Assembly (NCBI RefSeq): GCF_018343625.1
Contig: NZ_JAGYPG010000003.1
Location: 3,102 to 67,101, forward strand
DNA: 64,000 bases
Direction: 5' to 3'
Source of the DNA: Lederbergia citri
Lineage (GTDB): Bacteria; Bacillota; Bacilli; Bacillales; Bacillaceae_C
In this document: positions 17,190-26,013 of the stretch, piece by piece
Numbering within the stretch: position 1 is the stretch's first letter
Layout of the letters: every line of letters begins with the position of its first letter
Position numbers and translations under genes: made by a program
The notes under the pieces: model-generated
What the model saw: the letters and a program-made list of their open reading frames with translations, nothing else
What the model was told of the DNA's origin: nothing
Database searches by the model: none

Positions 17190-17951
17190 CTAAAAAACTC
17201 CCTCCGCTGGTTTTAATCGGACCAGCTTGCTTAAGTAAAGAACATACAGAATAATACTGCCAGCAAGGACGATTCCGTAGATAAAAATCGGGATGGTCAT
17301 CAGAAAATGAATGTATGCTTGATTGTTTACAAGACTCAGCACGATATTAATCCCAATCCAACCTCCTCCAACCTGAAGGGCAGTAAATCCTGAACGACCT
17401 TTCATGAATACCACTAGAAATATAATCGAAAACAAGAATAGGGCAGTCGTCGAGATCATAAAAGTTCTAAAAAACTGCAAAGTATCGTAAAAAGAAACAA
17501 GAGAAATAATGCTAATTGTGTTCACGATAATGGAAATGATGCTGAAATTAAACATGCGAAAGGCAGCGACTTGATACAGGTTATACTTTGCAACCATCTC
17601 CACTTCAAAGGTCGCACTATGCTTCTTATGGAAAAGGTCATAAAGTGATAAGGCCATAAAAAGGAGAGGTGAAATCAAAAAGACAAACCCATATACATCT
17701 GTTTCATTTACATTGGATGGCTCAGTAATTGTCAAAAATAAAAAAAACAGGACAGCCATGGCCGATAAGGTTATTAAGATCCCATCCCTTGGGTTCGTAA
17801 ATAAATAACGAAATCCGATTTCTTTGTATAGATTTAGCAAAAAAGAAGGGAAGGATTCTTTTCGTTTCACTCCAGCTCTGACAATCGTTCTAATTTCTTT
17901 TTGAATAATCTCATCATCAGGCATTGGGATATGGAATTTTTCTTTATTCAT
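17190..17951 (-). CDS. six-TM membrane protein, possible regulator of the adjacent ECF sigma factor
   Basis: A 253-residue protein with a cytoplasmic N-terminus of about 50 residues (MNKEKFHIPMPDDEIIQKEI...) and about six membrane segments. The ATG at 17951 overlaps the sigma-factor stop, indicating translational coupling. Genes coupled to ECF sigma factors often encode anti-sigma factors, but no ZAS zinc motif or single-pass layout is visible. I infer either an anti-sigma role through the N-terminal region or a third transporter component. Confidence 0.6.
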   Translation of the reverse strand: MNKEKFHIPMPDDEIIQKEIRTIVRAGVKRKESFPSFLLNLYKEIGFRYLFTNPRDGILITLSAMAVLFFLFLTITEPSNVNETDVYGFVFLISPLLFMALSLYDLFHKKHSATFEVEMVAKYNLYQVAAFRMFNFSIISIIVNTISIISLVSFYDTLQFFRTFMISTTALFLFSIIFLVVFMKGRSGFTALQVGGGWIGINIVLSLVNNQAYIHFLMTIPIFIYGIVLAGSIILYVLYLSKLVRLKPAEGVF

Positions 17952-18501
17952 GCTGATGCACCTGCATTTCCTTTTTAATAAGTTTGATTGCTGCATAATA
18001 CCTTGTTTTGACGGTGGATAGCGGAGCTTGTACCATTTCAGCGATTTCCTGTAGCGTATACTCCCCAAATAGTTTTAGACGGACAATTTGCTGTGAACTT
18101 GTCTCCAATCGGTTGATAATCCTAGTAATTTTTTCAACATCTTCTTTGTATTCAAAGGAGACTGTCATATCCTCTGGACCTTCAAAGTCATGACCTTCTA
18201 GCGACTCCGTAAGCTTCCAATATTGATAGTTTTTCGAGCGAAAATAATCCACCAATCGATTGGATGCGATTTTGTAAAGCCAAGTCCGAAAAGAAGCTTT
18301 TTTGTCATCGAATTGTCCGATTGACTTCAGTATGCTTATAAAAATTTCCTGAGTTAGATCAAGTGAAAGGTCGGAATCAATCGTCTGCTTGTACACAAAG
18401 GCATACATTTCTCGATAGTATTTAGAAATCAACTCATTAGCGGCCTCTTGGCTGCCATTTTTCTTTATTTTCTTAATCCAGCGCTGCTCTTGTTTCATCA
18501 T
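17944..18501 (-). CDS. ECF-type sigma-70 family RNA polymerase sigma factor
   Basis: A 185-residue sigma factor. Region 2 includes LDLTQEIFISILKSIGQFD and FRTWLYKIASNRLVDYFRSK (about residues 50-95), and region 4 includes SSQQIVRLKLFGEYTLQEIAE followed by PLSTVKTRYYAAIKLIKKEM (about 130-180). It heads the operon of a coupled membrane protein and an ABC exporter, so it probably controls its own operon. An ECF-like promoter candidate lies just upstream. It differs clearly from SigW in this window. Confidence 0.9.
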   Translation of the reverse strand: MMKQEQRWIKKIKKNGSQEAANELISKYYREMYAFVYKQTIDSDLSLDLTQEIFISILKSIGQFDDKKASFRTWLYKIASNRLVDYFRSKNYQYWKLTESLEGHDFEGPEDMTVSFEYKEDVEKITRIINRLETSSQQIVRLKLFGEYTLQEIAEMVQAPLSTVKTRYYAAIKLIKKEMQVHQHE

Positions 18502-18523
18502 CTCACTGCCTTCTAACCATATA

Positions 18524-18549
18524 TTCGTAAGCAGAGGAAAAAAAGTTTT
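18524..18549 (-). promoter_or_regulatory. candidate ECF-type autoregulatory promoter
   Basis: On the minus strand AAAACT (complement of 18544-18549) and CGAA (complement of 18524-18527) are separated by 16 bases, the ECF spacing, about 23-48 nt before the sigma-factor start. The -35 carries the AAC element common to ECF promoters. This is a single-site pattern match. Confidence 0.35.
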
Positions 18550-18691
18550 AATAAAATCAAATAAATTTTATAAATGGCTCGAGAACACTCGTGACTTTAG
18601 TCATGAGATGAATCGAACCACTTTTTTGTTTCTTATTACGCACATATGTTCTATAATAATAGTAACACTTTTCTAAAGGAGGTATATCGTT

Positions 18692-19849
18692 TTGAAACAG
18701 CATAAAGCCTATAAATTTCGCATTTACCCTAATCAAGAACAAACCAGTTTAATCAACAAAACAATTGGATGTGCTCGCTTTATCTTTAATCACTTTTTAG
18801 GTAAGCAGAAAAACAAAGAGACTTATTGGTATGTCGTTGAAGAAATGGTTCAAAACGGTCAACTCCCTCGGAATAACTGGAAAGGTTCATTCTTCAATAA
18901 AAATGAATCCATTAAATCGGTTAAAGAACTTAAACAACATTATCCTTTTCTGAAAGAAGTGGATAGTATTGCTCTACAAAAATCTGTAGAAAACCTTCAT
19001 GATTCTTACACAAGATATTACAAAAAACAAAATAAAGCTCCTCGTTTTAAAAGCAAAAAGAATCCTGTGCAATCTTATACAACGAAATATACGAACGGAA
19101 ATATCGCGATTGATGGCAATAGAGTTAAGTTGCCTAAATTAGGTTGGGTTCTATTTGCCAAAAGTCGCGAAGTCCATGGTCGCATACTTAATGCCACCGT
19201 TAGACGCAATCCCTCTGGTAAATATTTTGTATCCATTGTGGCAGAAGTAGATATTCAATCACTTCCTAAGACCAATCAGGAAGTTGGTATCGACTTAGGA
19301 TTAAAAGATTTTGCGATTTGTTCCAATGGCACAGTGTACGAAAATCCGAAATTTTTACGAAAGATGCAGCATAAGCTACTCAGAGCACAACGGACATTGT
19401 CCAGAAGAACAATCGGTTCTTCTAATTGGCATAAGCAACGCATAAAATTAGCTCGTATTCACGAACGCATTGTCAATGCCAGAAAAGATTACTTGCAAAA
19501 AATATCTACAGATATTGTCAAAAACCACGACTTAATCTGCATAGAAGATTTGCAAGTATCCAATATGTTGAAAAATCATACATTAGCCAAAGGGATTAGT
19601 GAAGCGTCCTGGGCAGAATTCCGCACAATGTTGGAATACAAGTGTAAATGGTATGGGAAACAACTGCAAACAGTTGCGAAAAACTTTCCTAGTAGTCAGT
19701 TGTGTTCTCATTGTGGATAACAAAACAAAGAAGTTAAGAATTTACATTTGCGTGAGTGGACTTGTCCATCTTGTCTTATGCAACACGATAGAGACCGAAA
19801 CGCAAGTTATAATCTACTTGCCGAAGGCAAAAGACTATTGTTAGCCTAA
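18692..19849 (+). pseudogene. tnpB: TnpB RNA-guided nuclease, interrupted by an in-frame stop
   Basis: TnpB is the RNA-guided endonuclease ancestor of Cas12. The frame starts with TTG at 18692 after AAAGGAGG and shows the RuvC first aspartate ([11 protein letters not shown], about residues 197-207), the glutamate ([11 protein letters not shown], about 280-290) and the first zinc-finger half [12 protein letters not shown] at 19718-19720 follows. The same frame then continues to 19849 with [19 protein letters not shown], which supplies the second CxxC pair and the third catalytic aspartate. A single nonsense change therefore removes part of the zinc finger and the last RuvC residue. Confidence 0.9.
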
Positions 19850-19950
19850 TAAATGCTAAACCGTAGGAACTATGGGGATAGCCTACTTATCTTGCTCCAA
19901 AAGGAGTAACGGCGTAGGAATCCTTCGACTTTAGTCGAGGGAGGTTCAAC
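19800..19950 (+). ncRNA. candidate omega (reRNA) guide RNA of the tnpB element
   Basis: In IS605-type elements the guide RNA overlaps the tnpB 3' end and runs to the right end, with the guide taken from the flanking DNA. Here the region between the tnpB tail and the right-end hairpin holds pairable segments around CTCCAAAAGGAG and the hairpin CTTCGAC-TTTA-GTCGAGG. The position follows family knowledge, not a defined motif. Confidence 0.4.
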
Positions 19951-20098
19951 TTACTCACGAGTAAATGAAAAAGTTTCTTACGTTAAACGCTAAATATCGA
20001 AATGCATCTTGTAAATTTCGGGATAAATGTTAATATTTCAATAGTAAATAAATTGGAAAAAATTTCATAAAGGAAAGTCTGTTAAAAGGGGATGGAAT

Positions 20099-20725
20099 AT
20101 GAAGGATATTAAAGAGAATTCAATCAAAATCCTAGTGGTACTGCTAATTATTTCTTTATTTTACAATTTAAAGTTATTAAAAGATATAAGGGAATTTAAA
20201 AAAGAAGTTAACTTTCAATACGAAACGAAATTACATAATATAAATACGGAATTATATGCCGTATTAAAAACGATGAATACATCCATTTCAAATAATAAGA
20301 TATACATAGGAGAAAATGGAATTGTTAAAGACTATTATGAAAGAGATCTTAGGCAAGTAGCTAGAACTTTTCAAGATTTGTCAAATCTTCATAATTCGCC
20401 AAATTCTAAAGCAGAGTTCAAAAAGATTAATATTTTGCCATTGGGAAATATATTGAATTCTTACTCTGAATTTTTGGATTTATTATATAAGAAAAATCAA
20501 AATGCATCGGAACAGTATATTGATTTAGTTCCAAATGATTTGGAGGGAATCTCCATCATAAAAGAAACAATGTCGGATCTTATAAATATTATTAATAGTG
20601 ATGAAGGAAAGAAAGATAGCTTGATTAATATATTGCAGGAATTCACGAATTACTCCAAATCAAAGGAATTTGAAGAAAAACGATTAAAAATCGAGGAATT
20701 AAATAAAGCATTGACTCAAGGTTAA
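20099..20725 (+). CDS. hypothetical membrane-anchored protein
   Basis: A 208-residue protein with one N-terminal membrane segment (ILVVLLIISLFYNL, about residues 10-24) followed by a hydrophilic, helix-rich, lysine-rich region with likely coiled coil at both ends (LKDIREFKKEVNFQYETK and EFEEKRLKIEELNKAL). I recognise no family. The ATG follows AAGGGGATG. AT-rich like its surroundings; it lies directly after the IS element and ends in its own terminator. Confidence 0.65.
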   Translation: MKDIKENSIKILVVLLIISLFYNLKLLKDIREFKKEVNFQYETKLHNINTELYAVLKTMNTSISNNKIYIGENGIVKDYYERDLRQVARTFQDLSNLHNSPNSKAEFKKINILPLGNILNSYSEFLDLLYKKNQNASEQYIDLVPNDLEGISIIKETMSDLINIINSDEGKKDSLINILQEFTNYSKSKEFEEKRLKIEELNKALTQG

Positions 20726-20726
20726 A

Positions 20727-20764
20727 AAAAGCAAAAGTGCCGACTTATGGCACTTTTGCTTTTT
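20727..20764. terminator. bidirectional intrinsic terminator
   Basis: AAAGCAAAAGTGCC pairs with GGCACTTTTGCTTT around a short loop, with an A tract before and a T tract after. It serves both the hypothetical gene ending at 20725 and the convergent dehydrogenase gene. Confidence 0.92.
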
Positions 20765-21308
20765 AAGGTCTCTTGTCCCAAGGTTCTACCGTTCCAATCA
20801 TATGGACAGGTCGGTCCTGTGTAATGGCTTTTATGACGCCAGCTGAAATTTCCTGATGGGTAAGCCAGCGAGAGCGGTTATATTCAATGATAAACCCAAG
20901 CTGAACTTGTCGATAGAGGCACGAATTAGGAACATTTACTTGATTAATAACTTCTTGTAAATTCGTACTGCTTCCTAGAATGTGAAACAGTCGCCAAGGC
21001 TGTTCATATAGTTTATTTTCTTCAGCGATAATCGGAAGTACATGCTCAGCCCCGGAGTGAATCCAAACTACTACAATATCAAAAGGACCGTTCTTTTTGA
21101 TTAATTGCTGTATTTGAGCTCTAAACGAATCTTCATCTCGATAATTGACCAAAGCTGGAGTTATCGCTGCTGAACGGTTTACCCGTTTAATAAGTTCATC
21201 CATCCGAGCTTCGTTCCGAGCAACAACAGATACATTATATCCATCGGAAAGAAACAAAGAGACGTCAGCTAACATTCCAGTCCCGCCTACGACGAGAGCA
21301 TGCTTCAA
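20763..21308 (-). CDS. short-chain dehydrogenase-like protein
   Basis: Rossmann-fold protein of about 181 residues. The N-terminal ALVVGGTGML provides the nucleotide-binding glycines, and SVVARNEARMDELI matches the NADP-preferring second strand. The classical catalytic YxxxK is not evident, so the activity is uncertain. The TTG at 21308 gives MKHALVVGGTGML, with AGGTGA upstream; a GTG at 21317 overlaps the previous stop as GTGA. It is coupled to the small membrane gene upstream. Confidence 0.75.
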   Translation of the reverse strand: MKHALVVGGTGMLADVSLFLSDGYNVSVVARNEARMDELIKRVNRSAAITPALVNYRDEDSFRAQIQQLIKKNGPFDIVVVWIHSGAEHVLPIIAEENKLYEQPWRLFHILGSSTNLQEVINQVNVPNSCLYRQVQLGFIIEYNRSRWLTHQEISAGVIKAITQDRPVHMIGTVEPWDKRP

Positions 21309-21313
21309 ATCGA

Positions 21314-21511
21314 TCACCTCTCGCGAATAAAGCCTATTAATTTTTGGCTACTAATAACAGATAGGGCAATTAATAAAGGAACCATTACAAATATAAAAAT
21401 TAGATTGATGGAGGAATCAATTCCTATACCAATTGTGTTAACAGAAAGCTGAATCATTTTGAAATATATATAAAAGAACACAACACTTAGGAAAATTTTC
21501 ACCAAAGGCAT
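21314..21511 (-). CDS. small two-TM membrane protein
   Basis: A 65-residue protein with two hydrophobic segments (IFLSVVFFYIYFKMI and LIFIFVMVPLLIALSVI). The ATG at 21511 follows TAGGTGAG. Its stop overlaps the start region of the dehydrogenase-like gene, so both are probably one transcript. No family recognised. Confidence 0.6.
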   Translation of the reverse strand: MPLVKIFLSVVFFYIYFKMIQLSVNTIGIGIDSSINLIFIFVMVPLLIALSVISSQKLIGFIRER

Positions 21512-21636
21512 GGTCTCACCTACGTTTTCTATGTATTAACTATAGTGTGGCAGAAAAGTCTGCAAACTTCAATCTAGCTTTTTCGTCAGTAAAGGTATTA
21601 TCATAGTTTAAAACATGCTTGAAAGAAGATGGGAAT

Positions 21637-22092
21637 ATGGAAGTAAGCATTACAAAAGATTACGAACTAATCGCCAAACTAAATAAATCAGTCCATGATC
21701 TTCATGTCGAGTTGTACCCTAATTATTTCAAAGAATATGATTTTAATAAGGTTAGGAGCTTCTTTGAAGGTATCATCCAAAAGGACAATCAGTTGTTTTT
21801 GCTTTTAAAAAGCGAGGATGAAGCTTTGGGGTATGCATGGGTTGAAATAAGAAAGTACCCAGAAAATGTCTTTAAAAAAGGATATAAATCGGTATATGTT
21901 CATCAACTAAATGTTTTAAGAACTAACCAAGGGCTTGGCTCCGTGTTAATGGATAAAATCTATGAAATAGCTAAAGAGCAAAAGATAAAATTGGTAGAGC
22001 TTGATTATTGGGCTAATAATCAGGCAGCTGAGAGATTTTATCAAAAGCAGGGCTTCACAAAATATCGGGAGATTTTGTATAAGGAGTTGTAA
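21637..22092 (+). CDS. GNAT family N-acetyltransferase
   Basis: About 151 residues with the GNAT order: a hydrophobic strand ending YVHQLNVL, the acetyl-CoA loop RTNQGLGSVLMDKIYEIA (Q/R-x-x-G-x-G/A type, about residues 95-115), then ELDYWANNQAAERFYQKQGF, the conserved FYxxxGF end. Substrate unknown. The ATG at 21637 was chosen; a TTG at 21619 lacks a ribosome site. Followed by its own terminator. Confidence 0.87.
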   Translation: MEVSITKDYELIAKLNKSVHDLHVELYPNYFKEYDFNKVRSFFEGIIQKDNQLFLLLKSEDEALGYAWVEIRKYPENVFKKGYKSVYVHQLNVLRTNQGLGSVLMDKIYEIAKEQKIKLVELDYWANNQAAERFYQKQGFTKYREILYKEL

Positions 22093-22093
22093 G

Positions 22094-22126
22094 AAGGGAT
22101 AAAAAACAAAGAATTATCCCTTTTAG
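22094..22126 (+). terminator. intrinsic terminator
   Basis: AAGGGATAA (22094-22102) pairs with TTATCCCTT (22114-22122), followed by TTAG. The T tract is short. Confidence 0.6.
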
Positions 22127-22171
22127 TTCTTTAATTCGTTTCCTGCTGCAGTGAGAAACATAGTCATCAAT

Positions 22172-22897
22172 TTATTTTTTTTCTTTGGATAAGAACCATC
22201 CACCAATAGCAATTAGAAGCATAACCGCCCAAAAGATTGTGTTCCATATGGGACCTTCAACAAATTCATGTGAAATGATGTGTAAAGCTTGATGCGCTAG
22301 AGTATGCATTAATAACTTAACTCCAACCCAGCCAACAATTAACATCGCTGCAGTTTCCAAACTAGGGCGTTTCGTCAATATCCTTACGAAGTATCCGGCT
22401 GCGAATCGAATGACGATTAACCCTGCAATCGCACCTAATATAATGACGATAAACTTTGCGCCATCCATACCACCTATTTGAAACATAGGTGTATCAGGTA
22501 ATGCAATAACTAGAGCCACTGCTGCTAATATAGAATCAATCGCAAAAGCTATGTCTGCCAATGCAATTTGGGTAACAGTCAAGGCATAACTTTTCCCACG
22601 CATCTCTTTATTTTTGTTTCTTTTAAGTAAATGTTTTAAAGCGATGAAAATTAAGTAAGCAGCTCCAATAGCCTGAACCTGCCATACGTGAAAAAGGAAT
22701 GAAATAATAAAAATGGCACCAATCCTAAATATAAAAGCCAGTAACAAACCAATATTTATTGCTTTTTTTTGCTGATTTTCTGGTAAATGCTTGGCCATAA
22801 TAGCTAGAACTAGAGCATTATCAGCAGATAATAACCCCTCCAGAAAAATTAAAACAATTAAAACCCAGCCGTATTCTAGTAATAAAGAAATTTCCAT
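22172..22897 (-). CDS. TerC-family integral membrane protein, probable metal (manganese) exporter
   Basis: Seven to eight membrane segments in 241 residues with the family hallmarks EGLLSADNALVLAIMAKHL (about residues 20-38) and ADIAFAIDSILAAVAL (about 114-129), whose acidic residues line the ion path. TerC proteins of this type (YceF/YkoY in B. subtilis) export manganese and help load it on secreted enzymes. No yybP-ykoY riboswitch was found in the 150 bp upstream. Confidence 0.9.
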   Translation of the reverse strand: MEISLLLEYGWVLIVLIFLEGLLSADNALVLAIMAKHLPENQQKKAINIGLLLAFIFRIGAIFIISFLFHVWQVQAIGAAYLIFIALKHLLKRNKNKEMRGKSYALTVTQIALADIAFAIDSILAAVALVIALPDTPMFQIGGMDGAKFIVIILGAIAGLIVIRFAAGYFVRILTKRPSLETAAMLIVGWVGVKLLMHTLAHQALHIISHEFVEGPIWNTIFWAVMLLIAIGGWFLSKEKK

Positions 22898-23055
22898 ATG
22901 TCACCCGAATCATTTTTAGTATAGGAAATTGTGGTTATAGCATTTTCCACTTTTCAACAAGTTTGAATCTATCTTTTTTTATATCCCAGATATAATACCC
23001 TTGTAACTACTACCTTATTCAGCGTTCTTTTCTTGTGTTGGTGATCGTTTTTTAC

Positions 23056-24081
23056 TTATGATATCCCCCACTCAAACCATCTCCCATGCCCATCCGTTTC
23101 CCCAATAATATGACACTCTTCAATACCGTTAGCGTAGTAATCGAGATGAAGTTTGCGATCCCACATATTGTTGTAAAGATGAAATACATCCCTTTTAGCT
23201 CCAATTGTTTTAATAATTTCAAGCAGCTCTAGCTTTAATGCTTCAGGCATTTGATTCGCCACATGTGTATGGAAGATGCAAAGGGCGCTATCTTCAGGAG
23301 CTAGCCTGGCAACTTCGGGTAATAACGAAACTCCGTCTCCTTCAATTAAATCAACTGGATTTTCCATAAAAAGTTGAGCAGCTTTTTCAAAAAGTTCCAC
23401 TCGATCCTTGTGTTCAGGCCAAGTGAGTGACTTGAGCCAAAGTGCATTTTCCGGGTCTGTAATATCACACAAGTGCAGATCTAACCCGACTCTTGAGGCA
23501 ACAGGAGGAATATCTTCTATGTAGGCAGGGAATTGTCGACCACGAATTTCCGAAGTGATTTGTACTTTTGATGTCTTATTACCATAGAGATGACCGTTTC
23601 AATAGGAATAACTATACCGATCCCATAACAGCTGCAGCCCCGCACTCGTTCCTATTTCTATTAAGCATAAAGGCTTTTTCACTTTGTCATACATATAGCA
23701 AAAGCTTGGAAATAGGTATGCACTGCGCCGTACTTCATTTGTCTGGACTCGTTTTGTTTGCAGAAGCTCAATGATTTCATTTCTATAAAGCAAGCAGAAA
23801 TCTTTAAACTGAGGAAAAATATTGTCTAAGTTGCGTGGCTTTTCTACGATACTAGGATAATATTCTTTCAAAGGATGCTTGATACCCGATTGTAAAAGGT
23901 AATGGACAGCTCCTAAAAATAAGTTAGGAACTGGTTGTCCTTCTAGCGCATGAGAACTAAGCTCAAGCAAGTCTTGGTCTTCGGAGATGTTTAATGATAA
24001 ATATTCATATAACGGGCTTGAACCTTTGCACTCCCGTTCTGCAAATGCTTTAAATCGATTAGATAGTTGTGTGATCTCCAT
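23056..24081 (-). pseudogene. DUF2332-like protein, interrupted by an in-frame TGA
   Basis: A continuous reading frame of about 340 codons is broken only by TGA at 23599-23601. The first part reads MEITQLSNRFKAFAERECKG... to CLIEIGTSAGLQLLWDRYSYSY, where EIGTSAG looks like an SAM-binding glycine motif. After the stop the same frame continues NGHLYGNKTSKVQITSEIRG and on to GRWFEWGIS. The two halves are in phase, so a single base change such as GGA to TGA would explain the break. The downstream half might restart at TTG 23472. The DUF2332 label is from memory of the family pattern. Confidence 0.78.
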
Positions 24082-24331
24082 TTTTGCCTCCTTTATATTT
24101 TTTTAAAAAGAAAATTAGAATCCCGCAGATGAGGGCAATTCCCATAAAGGTGAATACGAAAAAGAGAGGGTCGACTACATACCCAAACGCTACCTTAGAA
24201 TCCAATCCGACGGAGTTTTTTATATTAGGTGTATAATTTTTAGTGAGAAAATAGCCATATAGAATAGATCCACCAAAATATATTAAGTGAAGTGCTAAGG
24301 ATGCAAGTATTGCTTGAATCAAAATTTTCAT
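24059..24331 (-). CDS. small membrane protein
   Basis: A 90-residue protein with two hydrophobic segments (IQAILASLALHLIYFGGSIL and DPLFFVFTFMGIALICGILIF) and a basic tail (KKYKGGKNGDH). The stop overlaps the start of the DUF2332-like frame by 23 bases, so the two were probably coupled. GAAAGGT precedes the ATG. No family recognised. Confidence 0.6.
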   Translation of the reverse strand: MKILIQAILASLALHLIYFGGSILYGYFLTKNYTPNIKNSVGLDSKVAFGYVVDPLFFVFTFMGIALICGILIFFLKKYKGGKNGDHTTI

Positions 24332-24401
24332 ATGTACATACCTTTCGAAATGATATATATCTAGTATAATACCTTCATTATGAAAAAACAGGTGATAAAG
24401 G

Positions 24402-24806
24402 ATGATTCATCATATTGAGTTATATGTTTCCGACTTGAAAAAGTCCATCGATTATTGGGGATGGCTCCTTGAAGAGTTGGGATATAAAATTTATCAAAAA
24501 TGGGATAAGGGTCAGAGCTGGAAGCAGGGGGAAACGTATATCGTTTTCGTTCAGACAGAGGAGCGGTTTTTAGATATTCCATATCATCGCTGTCGTGTCG
24601 GGCTAAACCATCTAGCATTTCATGCGCGATCCCGTCAGCATGTCGATGAAATGACGGCCAAGCTGAAAGAGAGAAACGTTAATATCCTCTATAAAGATAA
24701 ACATCCTTTTGCAGGAGGGCCAGATTATTACGCTGTGTTTTTTGAAGATCCAGATCGGATAAAAGTAGAACTTGTAGCTCCAGAAAGTGGTGGCGAGAAC
24801 AAATGA
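24402..24806 (+). CDS. VOC (glyoxalase/bleomycin-resistance) family protein
   Basis: A 134-residue single VOC domain: starts MIHHIELYVSDLKKSIDYW (metal-site histidine and the beta-alpha start) and ends GGPDYYAVFFEDPDRIKVEL, with the C-terminal metal-site glutamate. Substrate unknown. The stop overlaps the next start as ATGA, so it is coupled to the TPR gene. A degraded copy of its 3' third is found at 25429. Confidence 0.88.
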   Translation: MIHHIELYVSDLKKSIDYWGWLLEELGYKIYQKWDKGQSWKQGETYIVFVQTEERFLDIPYHRCRVGLNHLAFHARSRQHVDEMTAKLKERNVNILYKDKHPFAGGPDYYAVFFEDPDRIKVELVAPESGGENK

Positions 24807-25285
24807 AACAGTTAGAAAAAGCGATTGAGCTTAGAAATAATGGAAAGCTTGAGGAAGCGAATAAACTTCTTGTTCGTCTTGCGGTACAGTTTCCAAATGA
24901 CGCAGGGGTTCAATATCATTGTGCCTGGAGTTTCGATGTTTTAGGCAAGGAATCCGAGGCAGTACCTTATTATGAATTGGCCATAAAATTAGGGCTAAAT
25001 GATTCGGATGCAAAAGGCGCATACCTAGGCTTGGGAAGTACATATAGAACACTTGGAGAATACAAGAAGGCAAGAAAAGTGTTGGAAGAGGGAATTGAGT
25101 GCTACCCAGACTATCTTGCTCTAAGAGTTTTTCATGCCATGACACTTTATAATGAAAAAGAGTATGAAAAAGCGATGGAGATTTTATTATTAACACTTGC
25201 ACAAACAAGTTCCGATGAATCTATAAAAACGTATAAAAGAGCAATCGAATTTTACGCAAAAAACTTAAACGAAATCTGGAAATAA
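24803..25285 (+). CDS. tetratricopeptide-repeat protein
   Basis: A 160-residue protein built of about four 34-residue TPR-like helical pairs (for example GKLEEANKLLVRLAVQFPND, GKESEAVPYYELAIKLGLND, GEYKKARKVLEEGIECYPDY and KEYEKAMEILLLTLAQ). Likely a protein-protein interaction module in the cytoplasm. It is translationally coupled to the VOC gene. A short stem, GTTGTCGATT/AATCGACAAC, at 25291-25315 follows it. Confidence 0.85.
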   Translation: MKQLEKAIELRNNGKLEEANKLLVRLAVQFPNDAGVQYHCAWSFDVLGKESEAVPYYELAIKLGLNDSDAKGAYLGLGSTYRTLGEYKKARKVLEEGIECYPDYLALRVFHAMTLYNEKEYEKAMEILLLTLAQTSSDESIKTYKRAIEFYAKNLNEIWK

Positions 25286-25286
25286 C

Positions 25287-25428
25287 TAAGGTTGTCGATT
25301 TTACTTAATCGACAACGAATTGTTTTTAGTCCAATATAAACCCCAGAATCCGTGACTGCTGTTGTTCTTAGATTCCCATGAGCGAACAAGTTCGGATTGG
25401 CATTGCCCATTGCGAAGCCTTCCCCTAC
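25287..25428 (-). pseudogene. fragment: copy of the 3' end of the Cof-type HAD gene with its stem-loop
   Basis: This stretch repeats 27731-27872 with small differences: the GTTGTCGATT stem, then the complement of the HAD C-terminal codons (region encoding KGFAMGNANPDLFAYGN and TAVTDSGVYNGL). It ends abruptly at about 25428, where sequence copied from the VOC gene begins. The frame is disrupted, so it is not a working gene. Confidence 0.85.
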
Positions 25429-25622
25429 TTGCAGGTGGTCCAGATTATTATGCTGTGTTTTTTGAAGATCCAGATCGGATAAAAGTAGAGCTTATAGCTC
25501 CAGAAAGTGGTGGCGAGCAAATGAAACAGTTAGAAGAAGCATTGAGCTTAGAAATAGTGGAAAGCTTGAGGAAACGAATAAACTTCTTGTTCGTCTTGCT
25601 GAAAAGTTCCCGGATGATGCGG
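25429..25622 (+). pseudogene. fragment: copy of the VOC 3' end and TPR 5' end
   Basis: About 190 bp matching 24709-24907, including GGTCCAGATTATTATGCTGT, the ATGA-type junction region and the first TPR codons. Small deletions shift the frame relative to the intact genes (GAGCAAATG against GAGAACAAATG). Similarity stops near 25622. Together with the HAD fragment on its left it marks the junction of an old tandem duplication. Confidence 0.88.
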
Positions 25623-26013
25623 TAGATCCCCCAATATCAGTTCTTAAATTGACTAGGCTGTAGATATTAAATGCGTGCTGCATTACAGGATGCAGACCAG
25701 ATCTTATTGATCGCCACCTACCATATCTTAATCAATCTTATATTACGACTGGGCACAATTCTATAATAAGAATTGTGCTCTTTCTTTTGTATAGGCCAGA
25801 TAATTGAATACCAAGCATCTTTAAAGAAGTATTCATATTAAAATATAGAAGAAATTGTGTTTGAAGAATTGTACTTGAACAATTGAATGAAGAATAGCTG
25901 AATATGAAATTGCAATAAAATAGTATTAGATTTTATTAAACAGGGAAAGGTAAAGAGAAAGCATTTTCTTTGATAATTTTCAATAGTGGGTTTATAATTA
26001 TCTCAAATTAATA
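25623..26013. other. intergenic region, AT-rich, with one terminator
   Basis: No reading frame with a ribosome site was found. It contains a plus-strand terminator near 25753-25788 and the promoter/operator region of the dehydrogenase pair at its right end. Confidence 0.6.
25753..25788 (+). terminator. intrinsic terminator
   Basis: GCACAATTCT (25753-25762) pairs with AGAATTGTGC (25769-25778), followed by TCTTTCTTTT. No intact gene precedes it directly, so it may belong to the lost duplicate copy. Confidence 0.8.

Larger units (their letters stand above)
18575..19952 (+). mobile_element. IS605-family (IS1341-type) element carrying tnpB only, decayed
   Basis: A tnpB reading frame is flanked by two subterminal hairpins with the same TTTA loop: CTCGTGAC/GTCATGAG at 18588-18607 on the left and CCTTCGAC/GTCGAGG at 19922-19940 on the right. 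Such hairpins are the recognition sites of the Y1 transposase TnpA in IS200/IS605 elements. No tnpA is present, so mobility would need one in trans. The outer ends are approximate because no target-site duplication is made by this family. Confidence 0.82.

Noticed and set aside
22898..23050. yybP-ykoY manganese riboswitch before the TerC-family gene
   Set aside because: The conserved purine-rich loops of that riboswitch were not found in this stretch.
25362..25625. An 87-codon gene across the HAD/VOC/TPR fragments
   Set aside because: It is a chimera of antisense HAD sequence and a frame-shifted VOC/TPR copy, explained by the duplication scar.
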